Assembly: GCA_964059195.1 (NCBI GenBank)
Contig: CAXKWD010000005.1
Coordinates: 152,921,265-152,985,264 of the forward strand
Length of the DNA: 64,000 bases
From: Ectobius pallidus
Lineage: Eukaryota > Arthropoda > Insecta > Blattodea > Ectobiidae
Direction: 5' to 3'
The notes beneath the pieces were generated by a model that was not told where the DNA came from, searched no databases, and was given only the letters and a program-made list of their open reading frames with translations. Below, one piece after another: positions 31,582-43,467 of the stretch; the stretch's first letter is position 1; each line of letters begins with the position of its first letter. The position numbers were made by a program, and so were the translations under genes.

Positions 31582-31856
31582 ATTAGATTAGATTAATGAG
31601 GGGTAGTGTAAGCCCTTCGGCTTCTCAACACTGCGACATTAAATAGATCTATTGTGAATGCCCTATATCCTATTCTAGCAGTCACCACTTTAATTTAATG
31701 GTTTTTAATATAGCCTATAATTTTGCTGGGTGATGTCCAGTCTTGGACCCGAGGATTTTTCGTTACTGAAAAAACCAACTACGCGGCCGGGTATCGAACC
31801 CGGACCACCAGTGTGAAAGGCAAGTATCCTACCTATACACCCATGGCGGCGGACTA
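31582..31856 (-). mobile_element. tRNA-Glu-like SINE, family 4
   Basis: On the minus strand the head folds like tRNA-Glu (anticodon loop CTTTCAC, B box GGGTTCGATACCC). The element ends in (TAATC)n. ATTC(C/T)TTCGTTTAG flanks it (31568-31581, 31857-31870), a 14-bp target duplication with one change. Confidence 0.88.
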
Positions 31857-31870
31857 ATTCTTTCGTTTAG

Positions 31871-32594
31871 GTGTGCTTCTTACATAGCCTATGTACTGCA
31901 AAACCAAGTTTCCATCTCTAAACTCTAGAATCATATTTATTTTAAGTCACATTAGGCTTAGATATGAGTCTTCTCAGTATTCATAGCTTCCTTCCTTTGC
32001 TTTCTCAAGCCGTGTAAGATAGTTAGGCATATTTACACTAGTTACACAATTAGGGCTTTAGTAAGGAGAGGGTCAAGTTAAAACACGACCGGAGGGAATG
32101 TTTGTAAGACCCGCAAGGTACTGAAACTAATTTTGTAACTTGTCGTCTTACAATATTCTATCTATGCTCAGTATATTTAACGTAAATTATTTTTACAATG
32201 CAGAAATTTATGTAAGTTATTCAATGAAGTCAGTCAAAAGCCTACTTTAATTTTCATAATGACGACTGAGAAATTGTTTCCTAGCAACAACATACATCAA
32301 CAAAGTGTGTTACTGAAGTTTCCATTTTAGATTTCGCTTGAAAAAGAAAATATGAGTAATGAAGACTAATTTGATGATCCACCTGCTACAATATTGTAAA
32401 TAGTAGAAAAATTGTAATATATTCAAATTAATTTCTTCCTATAAATACTCAAAACTGCAGTAATTACAACTATCAATTGATATGTCGCTTGTCACTAAAG
32501 TGTGTTTTACGTTTTGATATGGTGTGCTTTACGTTTAGAATTCTTTTTTTATGTTTTGATGGAATATAAAGGTCAGCTTAGCGACTTTAAATAA
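31871..32594. other. Unassigned AT-rich sequence
   Basis: No gene recognised. Confidence 0.4.
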
Positions 32595-32850
32595 ATAAAT
32601 AAAAAAGAAAAGGTCAGCTTTTATTGTCTGGAAACAGTAAACTAAACCTTCAATTTAGTAACAATAGTAGTTAAACAGAATTGTTATTTAGGTTAGATAC
32701 TTCTGGGGATGTGACGTGAAGATGAGCAACGGCTTTCTCCTACCTTTACTACCACTACTTTACAAGAAGGAAATTTCATTTTTCACGATTTTTTCGATTT
32801 TCTCTGACGTCCTCATTAAGAGCTAAAAAATTTGTTTAAAACATTTTTTT
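32595..32850. repeat. Dispersed repeat family W, copy 2
   Basis: Parallel to 29180-29420, with the same orientation and order of blocks and roughly one change per ten bases. Confidence 0.7.
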
Positions 32851-35090
32851 TTCGAGGAAGGTGGAAGGTTAATTGGCCTAACCATTCATCCAGGAAGGTA
32901 GGTATCACTTCCCTTGAGCTATTTCAGAAATATTTTGTGAACGTGTTCAATAGGCAATCCTACACACTATAAGATCAAAATTTATTATAAGTATTCTAGC
33001 CTATTCGTGTTTTGATTATATAATAGGCTACAAATTACAATATTCAATCTCAAAAATGGACGTTTCATAAATTTTACGTTTGGAGTACAGTATTTGATAA
33101 CACAATGGACTTGATGTTTTCTCTTCTGCAGACATGTAGGCCTATATGCGTCACCTAAAAAACTGTATAAAAGATTAAATATAAAATTTATAAAATACTG
33201 CTCTGTTAGGATTAAGAGGAATGTTATCTTCGTTCCATGATTGTTATTTATAAAAACCAACTATTTAATTGAAAATCTTCTCGTCTACTTTACACTTAAA
33301 ACCCGCTGATGATTTTATTTGATTGCTTGTATGAATTCATAAATTCAGCTCTGGTTGGTTCATAGGAATAATGCAAGTATCATCTATTCCATTTGCTAGT
33401 TATCGCCTAGCTACGAAAATTGAGATTAAATTCCTAGTCTAATAGGTTAACTAGGTTTCCATGTGGGGGGGGGGGGGTGAGTCGTAAACTGATTGACCAT
33501 AAATTACTGACTCCTTCCTGTCTTGAGCGATACGTAATGCTTTAAAAATCTCATATTTTGATGGGTCCGGACCCCAGGATCTCCCTTAATCCGTCCTTGC
33601 TTGTAGGCTGATGATCTTTGTGATTGTAATTTTTAGTCTTTATTTTGATCAAACAAAAGCATATTGATTGATCATTGCGAGAATCTTCTCTTCGGTAAAT
33701 AGTGGCCTGCAATAAGCATCATAACTTGAGCTTGTCAAAATACGACGAGCCTTTCTTTTTATAGAATTATGATTTTATATTAGGCCTATATTAATTTTAT
33801 ACAAAACTTTTGCCAGAAACATTTTTTATACGACCAATGCTTCCTGCAAGGAGTGCCCAGAGTGGGGTCAGTGAATAAAAAATGTATCGTTCCCTAATAC
33901 AGTGCATGCCGCTTATTGTGATCACTTCGAGACGCTGCTAATCTGATAATATTAACCGATTGATAACAGTAGCCGAAGGAATTAAATGAAAGTTATTTAT
34001 TCATATATAATATAACACACTACAAAGCTGACTTAAAAATATTTATTCATAAAATAATATGTAACTGTGAATCATTGAACCACTCATAGGCTAATACAGT
34101 AATAGGCTAGATTGCAAGCAACTATTTTTAACCAGTAGGCTAACAAAGTTTTTAATTAATTTTACTTTCCTTTAGGAGTCCATTACCATACTCAGTTATG
34201 AGTTACGGTTATTTTTGGAAGTCTATACTGATCTATGGTGAACACCACGATGCAAAACATCTTAACGCTTGTCTGTTCAAGCCTTTTCATTTTACACTAG
34301 CCATCACTGTATGTCAGCATGCTATCTTCGAAAATCAAAAGCTACAGCTTAACTTTGGGGTGAAACATGTTTTATTGCTTAAAAGAGAATTAGATAATGC
34401 CATCCCCCTCGAACTGGTCATCCTGTGAGCTGGGAACAGTATTGCCAGTAAAACACAATACAGTTGACTTAGACACGAAACCCTTATAAACAAAATTTTG
34501 AATGTATTACAGCACTTGAAATAAAGTCTCATAAAGGAAAATGTGATAACATAAACAGAATCTTTGATCACATTATACAGCATTTTTTCAATGTATTAGT
34601 ATTAATCCCTACGAGACTTCATAAAAGTGATAACATTTTCCGCGATTACATTAAGCGGTGTTCACTGTATTGCAATATAGAGCCCATTCAAAATTGTTGA
34701 AAATTTTATAAATGTTATCAAAATCTAATATTAGGCCCTACCTAAAGTGGGGGGGGGGGGAGAGTCTTCAAAGTTTTCCCTACAGCTTGGGGCTGTTAGT
34801 CATAGGTCGTTCCATCTCCCCGCAATATAAAGCGAATGAACTGCCAGAAAATCGGAGCCAGCAGGAAGAAGAAACGGAGGACACACCTGAAGAGAATTCA
34901 GCGTAATGAGTTAGACCGGAAGAGAGCAAGGTCTGATTTCCTGACAGCGTTTATAGCAACGATGATGGTCAGGTACTTTATTTTATATCTCACTGATTAA
35001 TGCGCTTTTCGTGTTCACGTGTTATCAATCTGCACCAGCTGTAATGCACTGTCAACTTGTACGGACACACAAAGTAGTCAATCTCTATGT
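32851..35090. other. Unassigned sequence
   Basis: No gene supported. G-runs at 33464 and 34748 and GGGTCCGGACCCC near 33565 may be ends of decayed hAT-type elements. A 64-codon frame at 34712-34906 has an Arg/Glu-rich, exon-like tail but no recognised family. Confidence 0.35.
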
Positions 35091-35280
35091 GTGTGTGTGT
35101 GTTTATGTGAGTCTCTGTAAACAGCTTAGCTCCAGAACGGAAAATCGCATGAAAACAAAATTCTGGGGATTTGACACGAAGATTGGCGACCACTTCCTCT
35201 TATTTTTAAGGGGACTTTACATGAAGAAAATATTGTTTTATCGCGATTTTCTCAAAAACAGCTCTAACGATTTTGTTTGA
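35091..35280. repeat. Retroposon-like tail sequence
   Basis: Begins after a (GT)n run and reads like dispersed retroposon tails (CGATTTTCTCAAAAACAGCT, GATTTTGTTTGAATTTTATA). It is similar in style to family W, but I cannot align it in full. Confidence 0.35.
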
Positions 35281-35351
35281 ATTTTATACGTAGGATGCTT
35301 AATCTAAGCATTAAAACTTTAATTTTTTTTTTAAATTATTCAATTCAATTT

Positions 35352-35519
35352 CAATTCAGAAACATTTTTTCGGAGCAAATTCTCTGAAGGGTAGTTATAA
35401 GCCACCCACTCTGAAAATTAGATATTATTATTAGTTCAGTTCAGAAACATTTTTTCGAAACAAATTCTCTGAAGGGTAGTTATAAGTCACCCACTCTGAA
35501 AATTAGATATTATTATTAA
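35352..35519. repeat. 84-bp tandem duplication
   Basis: Two units run from CAGAAACATTTTTTCG through ACCCACTCTGAAAATTAGAT to TATTATTA, with only a few differences. Confidence 0.85.
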
Positions 35520-36599
35520 TCTTCTGTTTCATAAGAATATTTTCTAATAGTATTAGTTACGAGTCTGTGGCTCTAAATTATTAGCAAATATTGATAATAT
35601 TATTAGTAAAAAGTTTCATAGGCTGCAGAACTAATAAAATTTAGTGATAATATTAGGTGTATTTCTATAAGTGTTTTTGGACCCATAACTTATTCTCAAA
35701 CCCATCCAATTCAGATATCGTGATCTTAAATTTGTGGAATATGAATCACTCTGATTTAATTATCAATTTAGAAAAATCTTACATACGCTATCAAAGGAAT
35801 TTTTGTCACAACAAGTTTTTAGGATTTGAGGTTAGAGTTTAGTACATAAGCCTACTGCTACCTTTAATAAGTGCGTGGCAGATTATTTATTTCTTAGTGC
35901 TAGTTATTATTTGTTACATTTATGAAGATATATGTAGGCCGTGTTGCTTTGAAATAGTATTGACAAAAGGACTAAGAAGGGAAAAAAACACAAACAACAA
36001 TCCATACATAACCTCCAAATCAATCAGCTAACTAATGAACTAATAATATTAGTAAGAGATTTTATGAGTAGTGTTCATATCTATGAAACAAGATTTTGAT
36101 AACTAAGAAATAATATTATGAGTTCTAATATTATTAACTAAAATTATTAGCAAATTCTATGAAACACGGCCCTGGGGGCGAAAGTAAATTAGGAGACGAC
36201 TTAATTGTTTTGTTTAATGTTGTTGATTATAGGACACCCAAGTTTCGAGTTCGATAATAACTCAAAATCTGCTAAAGGCAAATTTTAAAACAAACTATCT
36301 CCATCTGATATCTACCTCAGAGTAGTTGCCATTAATGTAAACATTGTTGGTGTTATGAGTGCACTTCCTAATATAAAAAAGCAGTAAGAATGATAGTACA
36401 TCGTCTCAAAGTATTTGGAAAACCAATAATGAACTAGAAATAGCATAATTGTCACTTATCCTGAAAGGCACAACTCGTTTTCCCTATGGCGCTCGTGTTT
36501 TAGACTATTTCAAATTAAATTTTTCAATACTCTGTAGGCCGATAGCTGACATGTACCGACATGTTCACTGCAAGTTGCGAACTATATTTCTTTTGGATA
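35520..36599. other. Unassigned AT-rich sequence
   Basis: No gene recognised. ATGAAACACGGCCCTG near 36160 resembles a lone right end of a hAT-type element. Confidence 0.35.
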
Positions 36600-36601
36600 T
36601 A

Positions 36602-37220
36602 CAGGGTGTTAATGAATAACACCAAAATATTTTACCTGTGTATAGAGGGGACATAGACAAGCAACTTTTATTAGGAGATATTTGCTCTATGGATTCAATT
36701 CTCCCTGTTAAAACATAAAATCTCCCAAGGATATGCACGCCACTGACTTCTAATACTTGAAATGATGAGAAACAAAGGAACAGTGAATATTGTGTAGTGG
36801 TCGGGAAAATTGTAAAAAATGACGATCGATATCTTACAATTCTGAGGGAAAAATAAGACAAACGAAATATTTTTGTTAGGTCTGGAATTAGGAATAAAAA
36901 CACAATGCAGTGGCGGGCAATCATGTGATTAGTCAGTAAATTTTGCAGATTATGAAAATTCTAAATTATGGTATAGCTGTTGATGAATTATTAAGAATCA
37001 GGTTTTTATCGATTGCTAAGAAGGCATGAAGTCAATTTAATGAACATTTTAACCCTATTTCGCTCAATTATTGAGTTATGAGCAACAAATTTTAAGGACT
37101 TTAATGCCTTGTAGCATACACATTTTACGTCATAGAGAAAAAATGTCCTAATAAAAGTTGCTTGTCTATGTCCCCTCTATACACAGGTAAAATATTTCGG
37201 TGTTATTCATTAACACCCTG
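36602..37220. mobile_element. TA-MITE family Y, copy 2 (complete)
   Basis: Inverted ends CAGGGTGTTAATGAATAACA and TGTTATTCATTAACACCCTG with TA on each side (36600-36601, 37221-37222). The arms stay complementary for about 200 bp each. There is no transposase. Ends and duplication suggest a mariner/Tc1-type partner. Confidence 0.88.
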
Positions 37221-37222
37221 TA

Positions 37223-37372
37223 TATGCATTCATGAACCACAGATTATTGTCTCTGTTGGACATTACACGAGAATATTATATAATATTATATAATATAATT
37301 ACATAAGAATATGTTATGATATTCTCACGTAATGTCCAACAGTGACAATAATCTTGGTTCATGAATGCATAT
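37223..37372. mobile_element. Palindromic MITE
   Basis: Arms TATGCATTCATGAACCAC and GGTTCATGAATGCATA, each about 53 bp, fold around an AT-rich centre. It directly adjoins copy 2 of family Y. A half copy lies at 39371-39434. Confidence 0.75.
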
Positions 37373-37862
37373 GCGTGGAAGCCAGGTCACAAAAATCACT
37401 AGGCTATAATTGATCCCATTCTAGTTTGATCCTAGTCAAAACAAAGGGGAGGAGAACTCACAGAGAGTTCGCGGAAAATTCGCATCATATGATTGGTTCA
37501 TGTCATTAGCATGCGCCATTAGCAGGGCGTGGCTAATGAGTGTTCGTAAGTTCATGCAACAATAATATCAACATTTACAAGTCAAATAACAAACTCTCAC
37601 TGGCATCGTCATCATTATAGTATATCAATTAGCAAACAAAACAAAGGATTCATTGTTCACGACGACCCTGCGGGTCAGTTGTACTGAGAATAAACAAACT
37701 AACATAAACACGGTGAACACATGCATTCTCGCGTGCGGGCTATGACAGCCACGCCTCTTTGTTTTGAACAGGATCGTTCTTAAATGGGATAGAGAATAAT
37801 TAGTGTGCCTCACAGTACTGCATATGACATAACTTGCCTGTCAGTGAGGTACACCATTAAAG

Positions 37863-37990
37863 GCATAGGAGAGAGGTTCCATCTGGCGCTGTGAAGTGAA
37901 CTCGGGCTTAGCTCAAATGATAGAGCATGGACTGATAGTCAAATGTCCTGGGTTCAAATCCCAATGTCAGGAATGTTTCTCCTATACTTT
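37863..37990 (+). repeat. tRNA-like element, single unit
   Basis: TAGGAGAGAGGTTCCATCTGG leads into a tRNA-like part with D arm TAGCTCAAATGATAGAGC and B box GGGTTCAAATCCC. It ends TTTCTCCTA, complementary to its start. It is the same family as the fold-back at 39436. No A-rich tail is present, unlike a SINE. Confidence 0.6.
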
Positions 37991-38467
37991 CTCCTAGCTA
38001 ACTTTATTTCTTTTGCTCCTTTACATGTCCTCCCATTATGACATCCAATGTGCATTCCTTTTTTTCGGTTTCCATTTTGGGCCCCCTTCAGTTACGCCAC
38101 TGGAAAGAACATTACAGAACGTTTGTCTAACTACAACTGTGCTGTAATGAGGAAGACACCAAAACAAGAAGCAAGAAACTGTGCAGTCGTAGAGACATTA
38201 GTTCCTTAGGTACCCTGGAATATTAATGAAGCACGTAGCAGTCTACTTCTTACTAAGTTAGGACTGACTTAAAGTGCACGACCTCTAATAGGAAAGTTAA
38301 CTATGTTTCTCCTACAAAATAACGAATGGTATCATTAAAATGTAAGCAGGTCGCGATATTACGTCTTCATTTCACCGATTCCATCAGTTCCACCTCTTTT
38401 CCAGTTTTGCTACGTGAATCATAAGAATGGCAAAGACGTCTGAGCTCCTCCCTGAGCCCTGTTTATA
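37991..38467. other. Unassigned; lone hAT-type right end
   Basis: CAGTTACGCCACTG near 38090 looks like the right end of the CAGTGGCGTA family; the left end is not found. Otherwise nothing recognised. Confidence 0.35.
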
Positions 38468-38830
38468 CAGGGTGTTAATGAGTAACACCGAAATATTTTA
38501 CCTGTGTATAGAGGGGACATAGACAAACCACTTTTATTAGGAAATTTTTGATCTTTGGATTCAATTTTTTGTTTCTGTTACAGCATAAAATCTCCCAGGG
38601 CATGACCGCCATTGATTTCTAACATTTGAAAAAATGCAAAACAAAGGAATTTCGTTTTTAACACTGGAGCTATGAATAAAAAAAAAACCACTGCAGTGGG
38701 GGCCAGTCATGTGATTAGTCTGTAAATTTTGCAGGTTATGAAAACTCTAAATTATGATAGGCCTATATCTAATGATGAATGATTAAGAATCAGATTCTAA
38801 GCATTCCTAACACCTTTACCCCAATTGCTT
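38468..38830. mobile_element. TA-MITE family Y, copy 3 (right end lost)
   Basis: Starts CAGGGTGTTAATGAGTAACA after TA and follows the family to about 38815. The right arm is missing. It has a TAGGCCTA insertion at 38758-38765 that other copies lack. Confidence 0.8.
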
Positions 38831-39116
38831 TAAAGAAAAGAATAGATTTCGACTCAGATTTTGGTATAGCTTATAGAACTGAAATACCTCACTTCAAGGT
38901 GCAGTAGCAAGTAGTAATAGCTTATTGTTTACACAATTAATTGTTTATAATCAGTGTCCGGATTTTGATTACCTAAAATACTTTTAAAATGAGGTAAAAA
39001 GAAAAGACTGAAAAAACCAGAAAAACTCATAAACTAAGAAAAAAGACCCATAAACTTGTATGGAAATGATAGTTTACTCATCAGATTTGTCCCTTTTCTA
39101 TATGCATGTTGTTGGG

Positions 39117-39350
39117 TGGTATATGGTTATTTAACGACGAAGATATAGGCTACTATAACGTAGGCCTTTGACCGTCGCCGGTGTGCCGAAATTTTGTCCC
39201 GCACGAGTTATTTTACATGCTAGTGAATCTACACACATGGGCCTGTCATATTCATGCACACATACACGCCATCAACCTGGGCCAGGATCGAACCCGCAAC
39301 CTTGAGCACAGAAAGCCAGCGCGATACTAACTGTGCCACCCAGGCCGACA
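39117..39350 (-). mobile_element. tRNA-derived SINE, family 5
   Basis: The minus strand opens with a tRNA-like head (A box TGGCACAGTTAGTATCGC, B box GGGTTCGATCC). ATGTTGTT on both sides may be the target duplication. Confidence 0.65.
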
Positions 39351-39426
39351 TTTATGTTGTTAGATACTATATATGCATATGCATTCTTGAACCACAGGTT
39401 ATTGTCTCTATTGGACACTACATGGT

Positions 39427-39739
39427 AATATTATAGGAGAAAGATTCCTCTGACACATGGATTTGAACCCAGGACCTTTGAGTAACCGTAGTAATAGGAG
39501 AGAGGTTCCATCTGGCGTTGTGAAGACGTGAACTCTGGCTTAGCTCAGTTAGTAGAGCATTGGCACGGATAGCCAAAGATCCTGGGTTCAAATCCCGTGC
39601 CAATGCTCTACCAACTGAGCTAAGCCAGAGTTCACTTCACAACAACGCCAGATGGAGCCTCTCTCCTATTATTACGGATAGTCAAAGGTCCTGGGTTCAA
39701 ATCCCAGTGTCAGAGAATTTTTTCTCCTGCAATATTATA
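39427..39739. mobile_element. tRNA-like fold-back element
   Basis: A roughly 295-bp inverted repeat made of tRNA-like pieces. The centre is a head (GGCTTAGCTCAGTTAGTAGA, stem TTGGC/GCCAA, B box GGGTTCAAATCCCG) followed at once by its own reverse complement. Outer arms carry a second pair of half tRNAs. AATATTATA flanks both sides (39427-39435, 39731-39739), a duplication of 8-9 bp. It interrupts a half copy of the palindromic MITE of 37223. The loop lacks U33, so this is not a working tRNA gene. Confidence 0.7.
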
Positions 39740-41131
39740 ATTTATATTGTTGTTCAATTATAGGCTTGTAATTACTTAATTGGTACATACGGTTAAATGC
39801 AAACAGCGTATTTCTAATAACTTTCATTCTTTTGTAGATTTTGTCCAAATTTCATCTGATGGAACAGAATAAAAATCCTCGTGCACGTGGAGATTATAAT
39901 CAATCTACTCTCGATCAAGTTCTTTAAAAACTTTCCTGGTAGTTTAAGACGGAATAAGTTAATAAAGGGGTTGATGCAAATACCTCTCTACAAAGTTTCT
40001 AACAAGGAATAAATGAAGTATGTGATCCAGATTGAAATTCACGTGATGCTCTGAGCAACATCACTCAAGGTTTAGCTGCTGTTGTTGTTATTAACTTTAT
40101 CCCCGTGTTCCAGTTTCTGCAAATTAGCTGCGACATCCGTAGGCGAATTATTTTTAATCCAGAAAGTTAAAAGTTGGTCTTTTTACAGCAAGCATTAAAT
40201 TTAATTTTTAATATAGCTACTAGAGCTGAAGATGTTTATTAAAAAAGTAGTTGGGAAAGTTCCACAACGTTGAAATTAAATTTTGTGCACTAGATGCATA
40301 CTGTAGAAAATAGCGTATAGGCCTAACAAAACAAAAGCTTATATTCAGACAAACATTGTGAAAGCAGTTGCTGATGCTTACCATTTAAACTTTGGAATGC
40401 CCATTAAATGAAACTTATGTATGCACTATCCTATGTTTCATGTATTTGTTTGCCTTTTGGGCATACAAAAAAAAAAATTAAAAGGAGATAAAAGGTTCCT
40501 AGATATGTAAGTATTTAGGCTTTCACGGCAGGCGTCTATTTAAGTCAACTCTTCCGGGCTTATGGGCCGTGGTCGGTCAGTTTTGTTGGCTGACGCGAGC
40601 TGCGTCGGACATCTTCAGAACATTGTCTAAGGTCGGGTGTCAACTGCTGCTGCTTTCCCCGTAAGACCGATATTTTATAAGTTAGTAGAGATTTTCATAA
40701 CATACCCAGCTGGCTTCAAAGGAATAAACCATTAAGTCGGTGTTTCTTTATGTTAATTGATCTGACCAATTCGCTCTTGTTTTCCGCTTTCCAAATCACA
40801 AGCAACGTTGCAATATTCTCTCATTGTTATCAATGACCTCAGTTCTTCCCTCGCTTTAATCAATTCACACGTGTTATTGTTTACTGTAACTAGATCTTGC
40901 AACCCCGCGTTTCGCTCCACGCGGAATTGACGAGTAGCTGTCACAGCCGTCACAAGACATTCTTAGATTTTGATTGGCTGATTGGTGCAGTAAATATAAA
41001 GAGCATAGGTTGAGCTGTCGGCAAACTTTTCCTCCTAACAAAAGAGAACCGCCTGGCCATGCAATGAACAATTGAAATTTATCGGTATATTGTCTTCTGC
41101 GCGCTGTTTGGTTGGCGTTCTGCCGTAGTAG
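39740..41131. other. Unassigned sequence
   Basis: No gene recognised. Near 40540-40620, CTCTTCCGGGCTTATGGGCC followed by GACATCTTCAGAAC resembles a Penelope-type terminal repeat. Confidence 0.35.
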
Positions 41132-41139
41132 GCTTACTA

Positions 41140-41283
41140 CAGTGGTTCCCAGCCTTTTTTCAGCTGGCGACCCACCTTTCGTTATCGGAATACCTCCACT
41201 ATCCATCGGTCCATGGTGGAGTAAAAAACCTTATTTGTATCGTATCCCTTCCTTATATATATATAATTTACCATAAAATACTG

Positions 41284-41317
<34 letters not shown>

Positions 41318-41506
41318 GATGTATTGGTTCTGTTGTCTGCCCCAGATGCCAAATGTAAAGAACCAAGAAAACAATCAAAACACAATTTGATTTTTTTAGA
41401 TTTTTCTTATCTTTTCTGATGGTTTATTCGACGGTTTCTGATAGTTTTAGGATTGAGTCGCGACCCACCTGTAACCCTTCTGCGACCCACCAGTTGGGAA
41501 CCGCTG
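41140..41506. mobile_element. hAT-type MITE with GCTTACTA duplication
   Basis: Inverted ends CAGTGGTTCCCAGCC and GTTGGGAACCGCTG, with GCGACCCACC repeated inside. GCTTACTA flanks it perfectly (41132-41139, 41507-41514). An (AT)n run lies at about 41286-41316. Confidence 0.93.
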
Positions 41507-41514
41507 GCTTACTA

Positions 41515-42255
41515 TGTTCTGTGGCTACGGGTCCTTGGACATCCACGCGATATGCTGTGGGGGGGCCTTAGACAAAAAGGTTTGGGAAACCCTGAAAAAG
41601 AACGTTAATAGTAAGAGAAAATATCAATGCATTTTTACAGTAGCATTAGAGTTGGAAAGTTTCTATCTAACAGGCCCCGGAACTCTTTTATTTCGGCTCT
41701 CTCCTGGGAACAGAACAGAGCATGCAATATCCTATAAATTTTAATATTACAAAAGAACCGGCTAACAGAATAGTTATCAGATATTCATTGCTTTAAAATG
41801 GATACACAATTTCGCATCTGTATTCAAATAGAATTTTCCAATGGTAGAATTTTTAAATCAAATGACACTGTATGAGCAGCGATCCATTGCACATTTCATT
41901 CACTGCGTGCTTTGCTGCTATTTGTTACTGTAAACGAATTTAAATGAAATACTGCACAAACAACATGGAGCATAATTTAATTAGTTCATACTGTTTTTAA
42001 TTAACGATAATTTCGATATGTTAATCAAGTTGGTTTGTATCAGTAAACTGCAGGCTTACTTCAGTTTACTATAATAACATTTCAGGAACAGTTACAAACG
42101 CTAGTGAGTGTAAACAGAGTACTTAACGGCAACGACGTATGAGAGGTATTGATTTCACAATACTGGGAAATGTAACAATATATACATAATGCATAATGAC
42201 GTAGGCATTTGCAAATACGCTTGAAATCTATAGTGATAAATTACATAGCGGTATG
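41515..42255. other. Unassigned sequence
   Basis: No gene recognised. Confidence 0.4.
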
Positions 42256-42405
42256 AAAATGTGGGAATATAATAAGTCTGTTCACCAGCTAATCATGAGT
42301 TTTAGGAAAGCATGTGATTCAATCAGGCGAGATAAATAATTGTACAATATCCTCATATGACATTGGACTATACCTGACGATATTTTTATTAAAAATAAAA
42401 TTCTC
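42256..42405 (+). pseudogene. LINE reverse transcriptase fragment
   Basis: The plus strand encodes MWEYNKSVHQL and DSIRRDK followed by a stop, parallel to the LINE protein at 13406-13666. It is short and broken. Confidence 0.7.
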
Positions 42406-42408
42406 AAA

Positions 42409-42671
42409 GACATGGGGACCTCCCTGAATGAATGATCAGCCCGATGCAGGGCCACCTACAACACAACACGAACACTTTGCTTAAGACACACCAGTCGCCT
42501 TGGAGATAATGGCGGCCAGATGATGTCCGGGAACCACAAGAGCCTAAAGTTTCCTAACGTTTGCCTTATAGGGGAGGGGAAAACTACAGAAAACCCCGAG
42601 TCAGAAAACTTGTTCTGATCAGGAATCGAACCCGAGGGCGAACGCATCCCCTAAGCCACAGCGGTGGACTA
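42409..42671 (-). mobile_element. SINE family 1, diverged copy
   Basis: tRNA-like head at the right (GGAATCGAACCCGAG, CCACAGCGGTGGAC) and body parts such as GATGATGTCCGGG. It has lost its 3' part at the left. Confidence 0.8.
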
Positions 42672-42713
42672 GAATTTAAAAAAAAATAATTGCCTAAAAT
42701 CTAAACTAAAACC

Positions 42714-42716
<3 letters not shown>

Positions 42717-42766
<50 letters not shown>
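42717..42766. repeat. (TAA)n microsatellite
   Basis: About 16 uninterrupted TAA units just before the pogo-type element. Confidence 0.95.
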
Positions 42767-42768
<2 letters not shown>

Positions 42769-42773
42769 TTATA

Positions 42774-42887
42774 CAGTAGAACTCAAATTATCCGAACTTC
42801 AACTATCCGCAGGGTTGGAATGTTTAAAACAAGTGTTTAAAACATGTTTAAAACAAGTGCTTGTGTTTTTTAAGTTTGTTTAAAACG

Positions 42888-42941
<54 letters not shown>

Positions 42942-43465
42942 GGCCCTATACATTAAAATGGTTGTTTTAAACAAAATGAACAATTTAAACTTTTTTAAAC
43001 AAACAACATTGTTGTAAACATAAAAAAGTTTTAAAAAACGCGTTTAAAACAACCAACATTGTTGTTCACATAAAAAACGTTTTAAACAAAAAAAAGTTTT
43101 TTTTTGTTCTTTTAAAAAAAAACATGTTTTTTTCCAACCCTGACTATCCGGATCGTCAATTATCCGGATCGCTTTGAGGCCGTATTCAAGTGGTTTTAGC
43201 AGCAGCGGGCATTAGGAAACTCTCTTTCAGGGCCGATGATTTGCGAAAAAACAACAATTTTGCCGATAAAATCGACAGTTTGTCAGCAAAACAACTGACT
43301 GTGACCGATATGTTCAAGATGTGACACTTTATGTAAGAACAGTACTGTACAATTTAGTTTTTCTTAAGAAATTCTATTTTTCCATGAATTATCCAATTAA
43401 CCGGATCTTTGGTTATCTGGATCGGTTCCGGTCCCAATTTAATCCGGATAACTGGAATTCTACTT
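42774..43465. mobile_element. pogo/Tigger-type MITE with transposase end
   Basis: Starts CAGTAGAACTCAAATTATCC and ends AATCCGGATAACTGGAATTC-TACTT, with TA on both sides (42772-42773, 43466-43467). Several ATTATCCGGATC blocks occur. At about 43203-43324 an open stretch reads RKLSFRADDLRKNNNFADKI and on to VTDMFKM-stop, plausibly the C-terminus of the parent transposase. A hAT-type MITE is inserted at 42810. Confidence 0.78.
42810..43142. mobile_element. hAT-type MITE nested in pogo-type MITE
   Basis: Inverted ends CAGGGTTGGAA and TTCCAACCCTG. ACTATCCG flanks it perfectly (42802-42809, 43143-43150). The interior is built of GTTTAAAAC-like repeats and an (AT)n run at about 42888-42939. Confidence 0.92.
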
Positions 43466-43467
43466 TA

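Noticed and set aside
36565..36924. 119-codon minus-strand frame
   Set aside because: Lies across the end of a TA-MITE and mirrors its inverted arm; no protein similarity.
39541..39605. Functional tRNA gene
   Set aside because: It folds like a tRNA but lacks U33, has no free acceptor stem and is followed by its own inverted copy; part of a mobile fold-back.
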